In this document: one piece after another, positions 27,910 to 38,177 of the stretch
How the letters are laid out: each line of letters opens with the position of its first letter
Numbering within the stretch: position 1 is the first letter of the stretch
Origin: Cylicocyclus nassatus
Taxonomy: Eukaryota; Nematoda; Chromadorea; Rhabditida; Strongylidae
DNA: 64,000 nt
Assembly: GCA_958299035.1 (NCBI GenBank)
Contig: CATQJL010000223.1
Location: 54,356,302-54,420,301 of the forward strand
Reading direction: 5' to 3'
Notes under the pieces: generated by a model
What the model saw: the letters and a program-made list of their open reading frames with translations, nothing else
Database searches by the model: none
Told to the model about the DNA's origin: nothing
Made by a program: the position numbers and the translations under genes

Positions 27910-27984
27910 CCTTCACTTTTGACGCCCTGTCTGTAGACTATCGAAGGTATGCTCGCAACGCACTTATCAGGTAGTTGAAACTCA

Positions 27985-28302
27985 GCAGCTTTGAGGCTGT
28001 TTGTGGAAATTCGCTTCAAACAGTGTCCAAAAGTCGTATTCCCATATGCCGCTAAAAGTGGGTATAGGAATAGTCGGGAGTATTGGCCTCGCCATTTCAA
28101 CCTGTGAGATGTTCCAGGATTGTGGTCTTTGCGTCGTTGGGAGTCGTGCATCTCCGCGCTCAGCAGCTATCCCATTTCGCGCTTCAAGCTGTATTATAAG
28201 CATTTCCGCGCGGTCGATTACCACCTGAGTTTTGTCCATGTACTCCGATGCTTGCTCTTGTTCTTCGGTCAATGAATCACCAAGTGCACCTACCGTTTTC
28301 AT
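27985..28302 (-). pseudogene. BEL Gag N-terminus
   Basis: Minus strand, ATG at 28302. MKTVGALGDSLTEEQEQASE begins a coiled-coil segment, followed by PTIPIPTFSGIWEYDFWTLF, the hallmark entry to the BEL/Pao Gag domain. A frameshift at ~27985 (after FHKQPQSC) leads to a second frame with KLLSFNYLISALRAYLR and then the insertion. The leader between the 5' LTR and this ATG (28303-28723) has no coding role. Confidence 0.75.
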
Positions 28303-28723
28303 AAAACTAAATTGCTTTAAAACAAAACTAGAAGTTTCCTTTAGCTGCGCCAGAATAAGTGATACTCGCTTGGCAAATTTCCTCCGTAAATGGTTGGGAA
28401 TCGTGCAAGGAAATATTCCTCCTCATACTGCGATATCACCTCATTCAATTTATTGGAAAAGCGAATCAAGAGAGCCTTATGAGATCGCAAAGCGAAAGGT
28501 TTCGCCATCACACAGACAGTACGATAATATGCTCGAAAATAAACAACGTGGAGTCCAGATATTCGTTACGAGTAGACACGAATTATTCACAAATCATTGC
28601 GTGAGAGTGGTCAGGCAAAAGTCGCGGTGGAGAATTCTTCTACTTGTTCAAGCAAAGCCAGTATGCATGCAGTGCGTTCAGCAAACAAATCGTATCTCTT
28701 TCCTTTTTAGTCGATGCACCATG

Positions 28724-28938
28724 TGTTAGTCTGACCACTTGCTGTTGTTCACAACGGCTTCTTTACGTTTATTGCGTCGAATAACACAACAAATAAATGA
28801 GGCGAAAATATGTGATGATGAGGTTACTTGGCGATAACGGGAAGACGATACTTCTGACGAGGCGAGTCACGGTTGCTGTCTGGATGGAAGTGAAGTTAGT
28901 AAAGCCGGCCCTCCAACCGCACACGTGTTAACTTTGCA
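28724..28938 (-). repeat. BEL 5' LTR
   Basis: 215 bp, direct repeat of 22943-23159 with ~97% identity; TG...CA ends in the minus orientation; contains AATAAA. It should hold the promoter of the element. Confidence 0.85.
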
Positions 28939-28984
28939 TCAAATTCCATGTACGACTTTCGGTGAATCTTGGCATATTCAAGGT

Positions 28985-29270
28985 ATCCTTTGTAAAATGT
29001 CTAAGCCTTCACCAAGATTGGTACAACGTTTATTAGGCTAACATTTCGGCCAACTCGCCTTCGTCAGAGCTTGTAATAAGCGAGTAACGATGAGATCTAC
29101 TCGCCCAAACGCCTTGTCATCTTGCAGGAAACAGACAAAAAGTTGTACGAAACGATACCTAGGTCGAACAGCTCATTTTAAACTTGAGGTCGAGACCACC
29201 CACCACCGAGTGACATGCAATGACTGACTGAGTTAGGGTTCCTGACTTGGAGGTAACAGGTCAAATCCGC
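28985..29270 (-). mobile_element. Penelope-type 3' tail fragment
   Basis: On the minus strand, CTGACGAAGGCGAGTTGGCC is followed by GAAATGTTAGCCTAATAAACG and TTGTACCAATCTTGG, the same motif as in the tail of the Penelope-like element at 52.15 kb. No coding sequence remains. It lies immediately outside the BEL 5' LTR. Confidence 0.4.
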
Positions 29271-29275
29271 ATACT

Positions 29276-29375
29276 GTTAACTTTGCAGCTGTGTCTTCGC
29301 GCAGGTGCGAGTTGCGCAGCTGCGCATTCCTTTCACGCCTTCTGACTTGCAATCAGAATACAGATCGCGATTTTT
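29276..29375 (-). repeat. fragment of a second BEL copy
   Basis: GTTAACTTTGCAGCTGTGTC onward repeats, with a few changes, the junction between the 3' LTR end and internal DNA at 23150-23250 (GCTGTGTCTTCGCGCAG, CTTCTGACTTGC, AATACAGATCGCGATT). Only ~100 bp remain; the rest of that copy is gone. Confidence 0.6.
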
Positions 29376-29729
29376 ATTTTACGCTTAGAATGGTTCTGAC
29401 ATTTCAAACTTGATCATTGTTAATATTACCTGACTATGCGAGTTGATATCGCCAGGAGGCAACAACCCGTCAAGTCATCCAAGAAGCGGCATCTGCTTTA
29501 AACGCATCCCTAGAACGTCCCAGCTCGGCTTCAACAGTTTTTAAAACTTCAAACCAGTCGCCTCAGTGCCTTGCGCATCGTGTTTGTCTGCTTGGGATGC
29601 ACAATGGCAGTACAACCGGTGAGGAGCGAAAAAATCTTTGGTGCAAAAGCTGTTTTCTGCAAAGCCATCAAAACGTAATTGATGAGACGTCCATTGACCG
29701 CAATAGAAAGGATTCGACAAGACACTGAG
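29376..29729. other. unassigned, probably 5' part of the following RTE or older repeat
   Basis: No intact coding sequence. A minus-strand frame here is a mirror of the RTE endonuclease region. Confidence 0.3.
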
Positions 29730-29739
29730 GCTGTTTTCG

Positions 29740-30760
29740 ATTGTGTACATACAATGCAAGGACCTCTGCCTACGAGCTCTTCTTCCCGAACGCCGCAAGC
29801 CTCGTCAGATACGTTGTGATTGCTTTGTAGCACACAAACAACAGAAGCTCCAGAAGCTATGCTCAAAAGGAAGAAAGATGGAACTCGTATCATAAGAGGA
29901 AAGAGGATTTCAACACAAAACATTGGAGGTGTGGCTTTTGTAGGCAACAATCCGTTATCCATATCATCGACTCTTATGAAATGTCCCCGCGACTAGCAGT
30001 TTCAAGACTGCTACTTCACGTCGGAAGATGATCAGCATCATTAACTGTTATTTGCTTACAGATGCAGCGGACGAATGCGAACTCCACAATTTCTACGAGA
30101 AGCATGAAAACGATCCACAAGGAGAACTCGTCTTAAGTTTATCGTTGGCGATTTCGATGCAAAGATAGGGCAGTCACAACATTAAGAATGAGACAGAATT
30201 GGGAAATTTGAACTGGGAAATTGAAAGGAGAACCTCGTCGGACTGATTGAACGGCCCGTCCTGCCCGTCTACTCCATGGAAGGAGTAGACGGGCCTTTTA
30301 TCAGGAAGAAGAACATCGCAGCTGGAGTGGGAGTCACCAAATAGAACGGCACATGCAGAGATCGATCATATACTTGCCAACAAGGGATGAAGTTTGATCG
30401 ATGTTGAAGTGGTTTTGTCCTGCACAGGTTGGAATCACCGTCTACTTCGTGCAAAGATTCGCATCAAGAAGGAATGGAAAGGAAAACTTACTGTCACGAG
30501 AAGTCCAAAAGAGAAGCCAGAAGCCGTATGCAAGATACGCACATTCCAAGGACGCCATTTTCAGATATGACTGGGAAAAATGCGAAGATTGAACAGAATA
30601 TCTGGGAAAGCTGACTGAAGGACTACGCAACGATGCTGAGTAGGCAGTTTTTACCGTGGAAAGGGACTTGGAACGTTGAAGAACAACACCAAGCACCACT
30701 TCTTTAAAAAAGAAGAATCCTGCACGCAAATTCAAGTGCATCGCAGCTAGGGCAAGTACT
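29740..30760 (+). pseudogene. RTE endonuclease domain (APE-type), broken
   Basis: Nicks target DNA in active elements. Visible pieces in shifting frames: CTYNARTSAY (~29745), RISTQNIGGVGFVGNNPL (~29905), KFIVGDFDAKIGQ (~30140, the GDFNAKIG active-site block), and the linker remnants DHRLLRAKIRIKKEWKGKL-like sequence near 30440. At least five frame breaks; not functional. Confidence 0.65.
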
Positions 30761-30815
30761 GCTCAACGGCATTTGCAGGAAAGCTGTATAAGAGGATCTG
30801 TAGCGATGTCAACAT

Positions 30816-31780
30816 ATGAAGATGTTAAAAGCAAATCAGAAAGGTAAAATAAGAGGTGTCGCAGGGACATTCGCAAGTACGAGGTACCGATACAAGCTCT
30901 ACCGAACAAGGAAAAGAAGACTAATGAACATCCGACGCGAAATGGCGATAATGAGGGACTTCTACAACGAACCTTTCCGATCCACGACAACCTCCCTGTC
31001 ATCCCCATTGGCAAACAACGCAGAAATTCTTTCTCAAAAGTACGCTTACCCCATAAAGTACGTGAAATTAGACGCAGCTCCTGGTCCTGACAGAACCACC
31101 GCCAACTTACTTAAAGCAGGCGGACACAAGTTCCACTCACTCACACACTATACTGGCAACTCATATAACACGTTATCTGGAGAAGGAAAAATGACCTATC
31201 AATGAAGGACATACTGCGCTATTCTTCTTCACAAGAAAGGTGAGAACAACAGAAGAACTTATTATCCATCAATCAGCTAGCTATGTGCTTTCATGGTGTT
31301 AACGAAGATCATCATGCGTGCTCAAGAATGTTGACGAAGCACAACCGACTGAGCAAGCAGGATTCCCTAGAAGATTCAGCTGCGTCGATCAAATCCAAAC
31401 CATTTCAAGGGTAATAAGGTCTCTCTTGATTACTCGCTGCCTTTACCTCTCATACTCGTCAATTACGAGAAGGCCTTATATAATATAAATCAACGCCGTC
31501 TTAACCACTTTGATCGACCAAATCCCAACATACGTAGGGACCACAGAGGATCGCAACAAAAAATATATCGTTACGATACAGCTGTCCGACCACCCGCACC
31601 ACATCCGTATAGAGAATGAAGTCCGACAAGGCGACACTTCATCGTCAAAGCCGTTTCATTCTATGTTTGACTGGAACGCGCCATCAACGTGAACAACGAC
31701 AAAGGATGAACTCAGCCAAAGACAGAGAGCAACTTGGGCAGCATTCGGTGCTTTGAGAGAGGTTACGGGTAACCAGCTCC
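30816..31780 (+). pseudogene. RTE reverse transcriptase, broken
   Basis: Plus strand. RREMAIMRDFYNEPFRSTT leads into KLDAAPGPDRTTANLLKAGG (RT block 1, ~31070-31130), then pieces of palm blocks (YEKALYNINQ ~31465, IENEVRQGDTSSSKPFHSMF ~31605-31670) and RATWAAFGALREVTGNQLR (~31727-31780), the post-RT segment. The catalytic YADD block is deleted between ~31680 and 31710. The stop at 31784 is created by the inserted TIR element. Confidence 0.7.
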
Positions 31781-32960
31781 GATAATCGCCGGAGCAGGCG
31801 GACCGCGAACTCGCGCTTTTCTGCAGGAGGCCAGCAGAATTTTGGGGTGTGCTCAAGTCTTCCTTGAGTGGTACTTCCTTTAGTGTCGCATGTTCTGCCA
31901 GCGCGCAGCAATATAGAATTTTTTTGCGAGCAGTCAACCGATGAATTTTCTCAGCGAGCCCAGTCAAATTTTCAGCAAGCGCTTTGACTTTTGTTACCTA
32001 TTTTGGGTATATGCCAAGCAAAAGCAAGACTCTATATGGCAGAGGTGTAATCAATGGTTTGATTATCAGAGTTTGGGGTATTTTCTTTAAGTAGAAGCTA
32101 CCCATGGCTGTGCCGTCCTTCAAAGGACCGTGCGGGCCTCAACAATTTGCATATTCTCGCGGAAAGTCCGCAAGAATATGCAAATGCGGCCACTGCGCCG
32201 CAACTAATCTATAAAAAACCGCAGTTGTTCTCCGTGCATTTGTCTAAAATTTGGCTAACATTTTCAATATCTGCAAGCAAACTATTTTTTTTCGGTCCCC
32301 ACTTGCCCACAAATCGCATGGACGCCTGCCCCGGCGATCATCTGAGTGGCTGATTCGGAATTGCGCGCTCATCTTTTCTCTACAATTATCCTGGCTTTTT
32401 ATTACGTAGCCGAAACTTGAGCACATACTTCACAGCTTGAAGGCATTACGAACAGCACCCACTCATAGAATTGCCGGGGGTAGGCAGCCATGCGATATAG
32501 GCAAGCGGGCACCGGAAATATAGTTCGCTGATTTCTTGCGGTCCGCTTGCAGATATCTGGGAGAATGTTATGCATTTTATGAGCGAACGTGAGGGGACTA
32601 TTCATAAATTAGTTGCTGCGCAGGGGCCGCATTCCCTGTACTATTCGCGCTAATATGCAAGATGTTGAGGGCCGCACAGCCCGCAGGCACCTTTCCTGAC
32701 TGAAGGTACCCCAAACTCGTGTAAGTAAATCATCGATGACACCTCTGCCACACAGAGTTTCATTTCTGCTCGGCGTAAAAAAAGTCCGAGCGCCTGCTGA
32801 AAGAAATTATTTGACGAGCGCTTGCAGAATTTTGTATTGTTGCCCACCGGCGGAACACGGAAGTACCGCTCGCTGAGAATTTGGCCACGCTTTAGAATTT
32901 TGCTGACCGCATGCAGAAAAGTGCGAGTTTGCGGACCGACTATCCCCCGGCGTTTATCTC
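31781..32960. mobile_element. 1.18 kb TIR element inserted in the RTE
   Basis: Terminal inverted repeats of ~70 bp: left GATAATCGCCGGAGCAGGCG then CGAACTCGCGCTTTTCTGCA; read from the right GATAAACGCCGGGGGATAGT then CAAACTCGCACTTTTCTGCA. The interior holds hairpins, the clearest being TTTGCATATTCTCGCGGA / TCCGCAAGAATATGCAAA (~32145-32181), and no coding sequence. It interrupts the RTE between its post-RT and C-terminal segments. Target duplication not clear. Confidence 0.6.
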
Positions 32961-32984
32961 AGTGGAGCAGTCGGAAGAAAGCTT

Positions 32985-33390
32985 CTGAAGATAACGAAGT
33001 TGCAGGGTCCCGATCTCAGGCAACTTTCGCATACAAGATCCAGCAGATATGACTGAAGAGTAAGCATAGATGGGAAGGTCACACAATGAGAAGAGAAGAA
33101 GATAGATGGACAAAAAGCTGGAATAAATCTCAAGATATTTGAAAGGCCTACAAAGAAGACCGACACCGAAGAAATGGTGTGACGAATTTCTTATCCGTGT
33201 AAACCAGCTGACTGAGTACGAAGTTTATTCAAAATCGTTCAGGTGCAGTCGCAACCTCGTAACAAGACGTTAACGGATGACGATTGCATGAGACAGTAAC
33301 GAATGGTCAAAATTTGGGGCTAGCAGGACGTGTGAGGACGGACCACTTGAGTAATCTAAGTAAGTAGGAACGTGCCAAGACTTAATGAAA
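32985..33390 (+). pseudogene. RTE C-terminal segment and 3' tail
   Basis: Resumes after the TIR insertion. In broken frames: LQGPDLRQLSHTRSSRY (~33000), SKHRWEGHTMRREEDRWTKS (~33062-33120) and RRPTPKKWCDEFLIRVNQL (~33150-33210). The HRW-GH-MRR block and the following R-R-P/RW block are typical of RTE C-termini. The tail ends near a CTAAGTAAGTAGG sequence. Confidence 0.6.
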
Positions 33391-33841
33391 ACGAGAATTA
33401 GAAGTTATTTATAAAATCATGGCTTATAATAACGGGCTAAGGGTTGTTTAAGTTTGCATGTGCATGTGTGTATGTGTGTGTATGTGTGTGTATGTATGTA
33501 TCTTGTCCTACAGGAGCGTGCGGGCCATTTTGACCGAGTGGGCGGGGTTTCCAACGGAGGGGGCGGGTCGGCCAAAAGGGATGGGCCGCCAACGAACCAC
33601 GATGCACTTTGACCGAACTCAATCGAGCGATTGGGCGCGGCAATACACTCTATAGAAGGTGCTGGGTTCGGGTTGTAGATGCTCTCCTTGTAGACGTCCC
33701 TGGCGGCAGGGATCATGCCAGAGTGCAAAAATGGAGTCTTCCCGGCTCGGCGGCGGGTTTAATTGCCCAACTTTTTGGAAAAAAAATTTGAGCATAGTTT
33801 CTTTTTGTATGTATGTGTGTATGTGTATGTATGTATATATA
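33391..33841. other. microsatellites and GC-rich spacer
   Basis: (TG)n/TATG repeats at 33455-33505 and again at 33795-33838, with a GC-rich stretch between (GTGGGCGGGGTTTCC, GAGGGGGCGGGTCGG) that resembles 44090-44105 (GTGGGCGGGGTCTCC). Open frames here are from the repeat. No gene. Confidence 0.5.
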
Positions 33842-34521
33842 CAGGGTGTCCCAAAAAGATGTGCACACTGTTTGATTGTAAATAACTCTCTTGTAGTGAA
33901 GTGTTTCGAGAAGCTTTAGGTATCATTCTGTAGAGCGAGGTTCAACTTAGATTTACAGTGTAGAGCGGATCGTCGATCTCTCATTCTTACTGTAGGATTA
34001 CGGTAGAAACTTTGAAGAGGGTTTTGAGCCATGAAAGGCCATATTTTGTTCCAAAAAGAAACCAAAACAATCTGAAAACTCTCACACTGGGCTAAATAGA
34101 GTTGCTGATTTTAATTGTGAAGTTCGCAACTCTTCATAATGCTTCATTAAAAAATTATGCGAGGTAAGCAGCAGCAGACGTTTTTTAAGTGTACCTAAAA
34201 AGTGCGGTTACACCGTTTAGAAAGCTTCTCAGCCTTGTAAAGAGTTGGGTATTAAACTCCGGATCCATAAAAACCCTATTACACAAATTTCCACATTTTT
34301 TTGAAAATTTTTGAAACGGCCCCTTTTTTCACAGTGACACCATATGTTTGAAGTTTCTACCGTAATCTTACAGTAAGAATGAACGACCGGCGATTCGCTC
34401 TACACTGTAAGTCTAAGTTGAACCTCGCTCTACAAAATGGTACCTAAAGCTTCTCGAAACACTTCACTACAAGAGAGTTATTTACAATCAAACAGTGTGC
34501 ACATCTTTTTGGGACACCCTG
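33842..34521. mobile_element. 680-bp palindromic MITE, CAGGGTGTCCC family (copy 1)
   Basis: Starts CAGGGTGTCCCAAAAAGATG and ends with its complement, flanked by TA on each side (33840-33841, 34522-34523), as for Tc1/mariner elements. The arms are near-palindromic over most of their length and each holds ACTGTAGGATTACGGTAGAA or its inverse. Related copies at 42595 and 43271. No coding sequence. Confidence 0.75.
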
Positions 34522-34525
34522 TATA

Positions 34526-35541
34526 TTAGGTCATTCCGAAAGTAATTTCGCTTTTTTCAAACGGGCGCCACATTTGACAGAACAAAGGTTTCTGAAAGAT
34601 CTTGGATGCATTCGATGCATAATTTTATTCTCTTTCTAATGGTTATGAAAGTGTTGCAAAACATTCAATGAGCTTTCAGAAAATAACCAAAATTTGCGAC
34701 CCATGCTTTTTGAGATGGTCAAGTTTCACGTTTTTTTTAAAACTTTCATACCAATCCTCAGAAGGAGTTCAAGTAACGATTTGATAGAGTAAACCTTATA
34801 GAATAGAGCACTTCTTTTTCTCCTTCTCTTTGCTCGCTGTAATTTTTAAAAGATTTTTTAACAAAACCATCGGATTTTGGCAGGCTCACATCGGCCACAA
34901 TCGCATCAAACATCGTAATTATTCGGAATTTGAGACTAGCAAAATGGTATTATGAGCTAACATTGATTTTACAAAGCAAATGAGGATTTAGGGTTCGAAA
35001 TATCAAATTTTGAGTTTTTAGGGTACAGCCTGGGGCTCGCTAAAAAAATGAGTTATGATGATTTTATCCACGGAAACTAAACGAATCGGAAACAAAAAAC
35101 ACCCCGTTAGAAAGAGGAGAAATTGCTGCATTGAATAGTGCACGAGCTGTTCTTCTTTTGATGTTCTACGAGGATTTAGCTGCCCAAGTATGGAAATCGG
35201 TAGCATCAGTTAAAATTCTGTTAAAAATGTAAGACAAGATATGGAAAGGAGAAAAAACAGTACTATATTCTACAAGGTTCACCCTATCGAATCGTTATTT
35301 GAACTCCTTCTGAGGAATGATATGAAAGTTTCAAAAAATCGTGAAACTTGACCATCTCAAAAAGCATGGGTCGCAAATTTTGGTTACTTCTGAAAGCTCA
35401 TTGACTGTTTTGCAACAGTTTCATAAGTTAGAAAAAGAATGAAATTAAGCATCGAATGCATCCAAGATTTCTCAAAAACCTTTGTTCTATCAAATGTGGC
35501 GCCCGTTTGAAAAAAGCGAAATTACTTTCGGAATGACCCAA
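34526..35541. mobile_element. 1.0 kb palindromic mariner-like MITE
   Basis: Inverted ends TTAGGTCATTCCGAAAGTAA / TTACTTTCGGAATGACCCAA, TA on both sides. The arms match in inverted orientation for several hundred bp (CAAACGGGCGCCACATTTGA at 34559 against its complement at ~35490). No coding sequence. It abuts the previous MITE through TA-rich DNA. Confidence 0.75.
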
Positions 35542-35552
35542 TATATATATAT

Positions 35553-35877
35553 CAGTGGCGGTCGCAAGATTTCGGACCGGGAGGGGGGGGGGACAAAAAA
35601 ATTTTTCAGAAGGTGCGTGGCGTCAGCCACGCACTCCGAAAATTTTTTTGGGGTGCTTCTCTCAAAATTTTTGCGGGTCCCCAACCCCTTACCCCGAAAA
35701 AAATTTTTTATAAGGCTAATTTGAATTTTTAAAAAATTTAAAAAATATTTTAATTATTTACAAAAAAAAAACAAGTCGCTTGCACATTTTTATAACCCAT
35801 ATAGGTAAGTTCCAAAAATTTCGCGACCCATTCTCGGGGGCCCCCTACCCCCTTCCCCCCCACTCGGTCCGCCACTG
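35553..35877. mobile_element. 325-bp hAT-type MITE
   Basis: Ends CAGTGGCGGTCGC...GGTCCGCCACTG, with 8-bp flanks ATATATAT (35545-35552) and ATATCTAT (35878-35885). CAGTGGCGG termini and an 8-bp target are typical of hAT elements. Contains G10 and C-rich runs next to the ends and a central hairpin GCGTGGCGTCAGCCACGC. Confidence 0.7.
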
Positions 35878-35892
35878 ATATCTATCTATCTA

Positions 35893-36085
35893 TAAATAAA
35901 ACTCAATCTCTGTAAATTTGTTAGTATGTAAGTATGTGGCTTATAGACTCCTTTGTTAGTGAACCGATGAGGCTGAAATTTGCTCCCCTAAAAATGAGGC
36001 CAGGCGCAAAAGATAGGCTACTTTTTGCGACAATTCAGTGGGTCCTTCTATCGATTCATTGATTATTTGCAACCTAAGTAGAGAA
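35893..36085 (+). repeat. left arm of the Helitron long inverted repeat
   Basis: Matches the inverted sequence at 42268-42455. Strongest shared words: ATAAAACTCAA, GAGCTGAAA/GAGGCTGAAA, GATAGGCTACTTTTTGCG and TCCTTCTATCGATTYATTGAT. Overall similarity looks roughly 65-70%, with near identity in the inner part. Confidence 0.65.
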
Positions 36086-36260
36086 ATGAAGCGGCACTGT
36101 CATATCATTTTCATCGAATCATGTAGCAAGAGCAGTCTGTTTTCATTCTAAACCTCTGTCATCAAAGCAGGGTGAAAAGCGTTTGGAAATGTAGGTTCTA
36201 CATTTCATGCCTTTTGCAAAATACATTTACTTTATGGTGCGAGTGGCTATAACGCATTAA

Positions 36261-36604
36261 AGGCAGCGTTCAGGCAAATCTGGACACATGGGGATCTCAC
36301 GTGGATAGTAGTTTTGGGGCCCTAACTAAGCCACTGCCCAACCGGCAGCTCAGATAATGCTCTAACAGTTGAGATATTCTCCTCGGAACTGGACCCCGGG
36401 ATCGTACTTCGCATGGATTCATGGCGCAAAGCTGGGTCCTCGGGCGAAACTGCCATGGATCCATGCTAACAGTTCCTGGGGTCCACTTTGAAGGCGCATA
36501 TCTCTGCCGTTAGTGATTTACCTGCGCTGTCGCTTGGGCAGTGCCTTAGTTAGGGCCCCACCACGTAAAATTCCCATAAGTCCAGATCTGCCTGGGCGCT
36601 GCCT
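36261..36604. mobile_element. 344-bp TTAA-type MITE inside the Helitron
   Basis: Inverted ends AGGCAGCGTTCAGGCAAATC / GATCTGCCTGGGCGCTGCCT, with exact TTAA on both sides (36257-36260 and 36605-36608). The inverted match continues through GGGGCCCTAACTAAG-type sequence. Non-coding. Confidence 0.65.
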
Positions 36605-37128
36605 TTAAAAGAACTGTTGTGATGTCAGTGTGAGCCCATCGATATTCGTCATAGTTTGTTCGCCAAAACAGCGTCCACAAAAGTGAAGGCTTTGAATTTT
36701 GTAGTGAATAGTTAAACGACTGTAAAAACAGTCAAACGACTATCTCATAAGACAGGGAGCGTTAATTCTATGTTATGCACAAAGTGGAGAAAAGGTTATA
36801 AAGCTATCTACTCTTTGAAACAAAGACAAGACAAGCGACAACTCACTTACATTCGCTATAGTTGATCCCTGAGACCAGGAAAGTGCGCGAGCGCAAAGTA
36901 CTGCCGACTCCACAAAAATTGACGGCAAGCAGTGAATGAAGATGAAGTAGCCGGTTAGCGGCAAAGTGTCACAAAAAATGATCCTCATAATAACAATGAG
37001 CGCTGCTATCAATTAACTCGCGCTGCTTGCTTAGGTTTTGCGTGTTGAACTTGATTTGGAGAAAGAAAGATATGCTACCGACTAATAAGTGTTCACATTT
37101 TGTTTTTGTTCTTTACACAGTTTCTACA
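36605..37128. other. Helitron 5' leader
   Basis: No coding sequence seen; ends in CTTTACACAG, an acceptor-like site 9 bp before the first ATG at 37129. Confidence 0.35.
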
Positions 37129-38177
37129 ATGCCACCGAAGAGATCAAGTGTCGGAAGCGTCAATCCCCGAGCGAAGAGAATGAGAGAAGTACGAGCGGAA
37201 GAAACTTCCGAACAGCGTGAAGCGCGCCTTGCAGCTAATCGAAACAGGAATTCTCAGTCGAGAGCGAGTGAAACACCTGCAGAGCGTGAGACGCGACTCA
37301 GCGATTTGCGTCAGAGAGTCTCCGAGTTGAGATCTGCGGAGACACCCGAACAACGTGAGGAGCGTCTGATATGCGAAACAGAATAAGTGCGATGAGAGCT
37401 TCTTAAACGACAGAACAACATCGCCGTCAACTTGAAGATAGTAGATTAGGAATGGCTGAACTTCGAGCTGCAGAGACAGCAGACGAGTATAATGTCAGAT
37501 TGGAGACAAGCCGTGAACGGAGTGCTAGCTTGAGAGCCGGAGAAGCACCACCGCAGCGTCATGCGAGGCTTGAAGATATCCGAGCCAGAGTTCATGATTT
37601 GCGAGCAGCGGAATCAGCCAAACAACGTGAACTTCGACTGCAGTTCGATAGACAGCGTCATAACCAATCTCTACAGGCATACAGATGGGCGGGTCTGAAG
37701 ATGGCGGCCTTTAATTACACACCCAGTCAGGACTTTTCTCTCCATCCGAAAGTGGTTATTGGAGAAATGAATGTGCTTTGTAGGTTTTGTCAGGCCAGGA
37801 AGTTTGCATCAGAGTCGCCGGTGATGTGTTGCTCCAATGGCAAGGTCCAGCTGCTTTTTATAGGAGAGCCTCCTGAACCGCTGCTTTCGTACGTGGCAGG
37901 CGTGACGTCAGAATCAAAACATTTTTTACAAAACATCAGAAAATACAATGCATGTTTTCAAATGACGTCGTTCGGAAGCACTGTAGCGGTTAATGAAACC
38001 GGCTTCATGCCAACATTTGAAGTACAAGGTCAAGTATACCACAGAATCGGACCTTGCTTCCCGTACTACCTAATGAAAACCCCAAGTTCGTCCAACTTTA
38101 CTTTATATCTGACGAGCAGGTACAAACCAGTCGCAGATGTGCGAATATACTGGGGACGCGGGAAGACATTGTCTTAA
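37129..38177 (+). pseudogene. Helitron protein, N-terminal part with 24-residue repeats
   Basis: ATG at 37129. About seven tandem ~24-residue units built on ET-x2-QREARL (EETSEQREARL, SETPAERETRL, AETPEQREERL, GEAPPQRHARL, AESAKQRELRL), predicted to be charged helices. A stop at 37384-37386 and a frame change precede the second half (from 37452). Then comes a zinc-finger-like CRFCQARKFASESPVMCC segment (~37780-37830) and a conserved Helitron N-domain (FGSTVAVNETGFMPTFEVQG). A frameshift near 38050 shifts the frame into the Rep part. In Helitrons this region precedes the nuclease; exact role unknown. Confidence 0.75.

Larger units (their letters stand above)
22943..28938 (-). mobile_element. 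BEL/Pao LTR retrotransposon, recombined and inactive
   Basis: Two direct LTRs (22943-23159, 28724-28938) bracket minus-strand gag, zinc-knuckle, protease and the beginning of RT. RT core, RNase H and integrase are missing; in their place is a coiled-coil plus zinc-knuckle ORF. A putative primer-binding site TGGTGCATCGACT follows the 5' LTR on the minus strand (near 28720). The bases flanking the two LTRs (GATTG and TCAAA) do not match, so no target duplication is seen; recombination between two elements is possible. Several frameshifts and a 1.2 kb insertion disrupt the coding sequence. Confidence 0.85.
29730..33390 (+). mobile_element. decayed RTE-clade non-LTR retrotransposon
   Basis: Plus-strand order endonuclease, RT and C-terminal region of an RTE element, with numerous stops and frameshifts and an internal deletion; a 1.2 kb TIR element is inserted at 31781. 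Endonuclease signs start at ~29740 (CTYNARTSAYE). The C-terminal motif and 3' tail end near 33390. No target duplication identified. Confidence 0.75.

Noticed and set aside
33437..33728. Frames with His-Thr repeats
   Set aside because: Translate the TG/TATG microsatellite.
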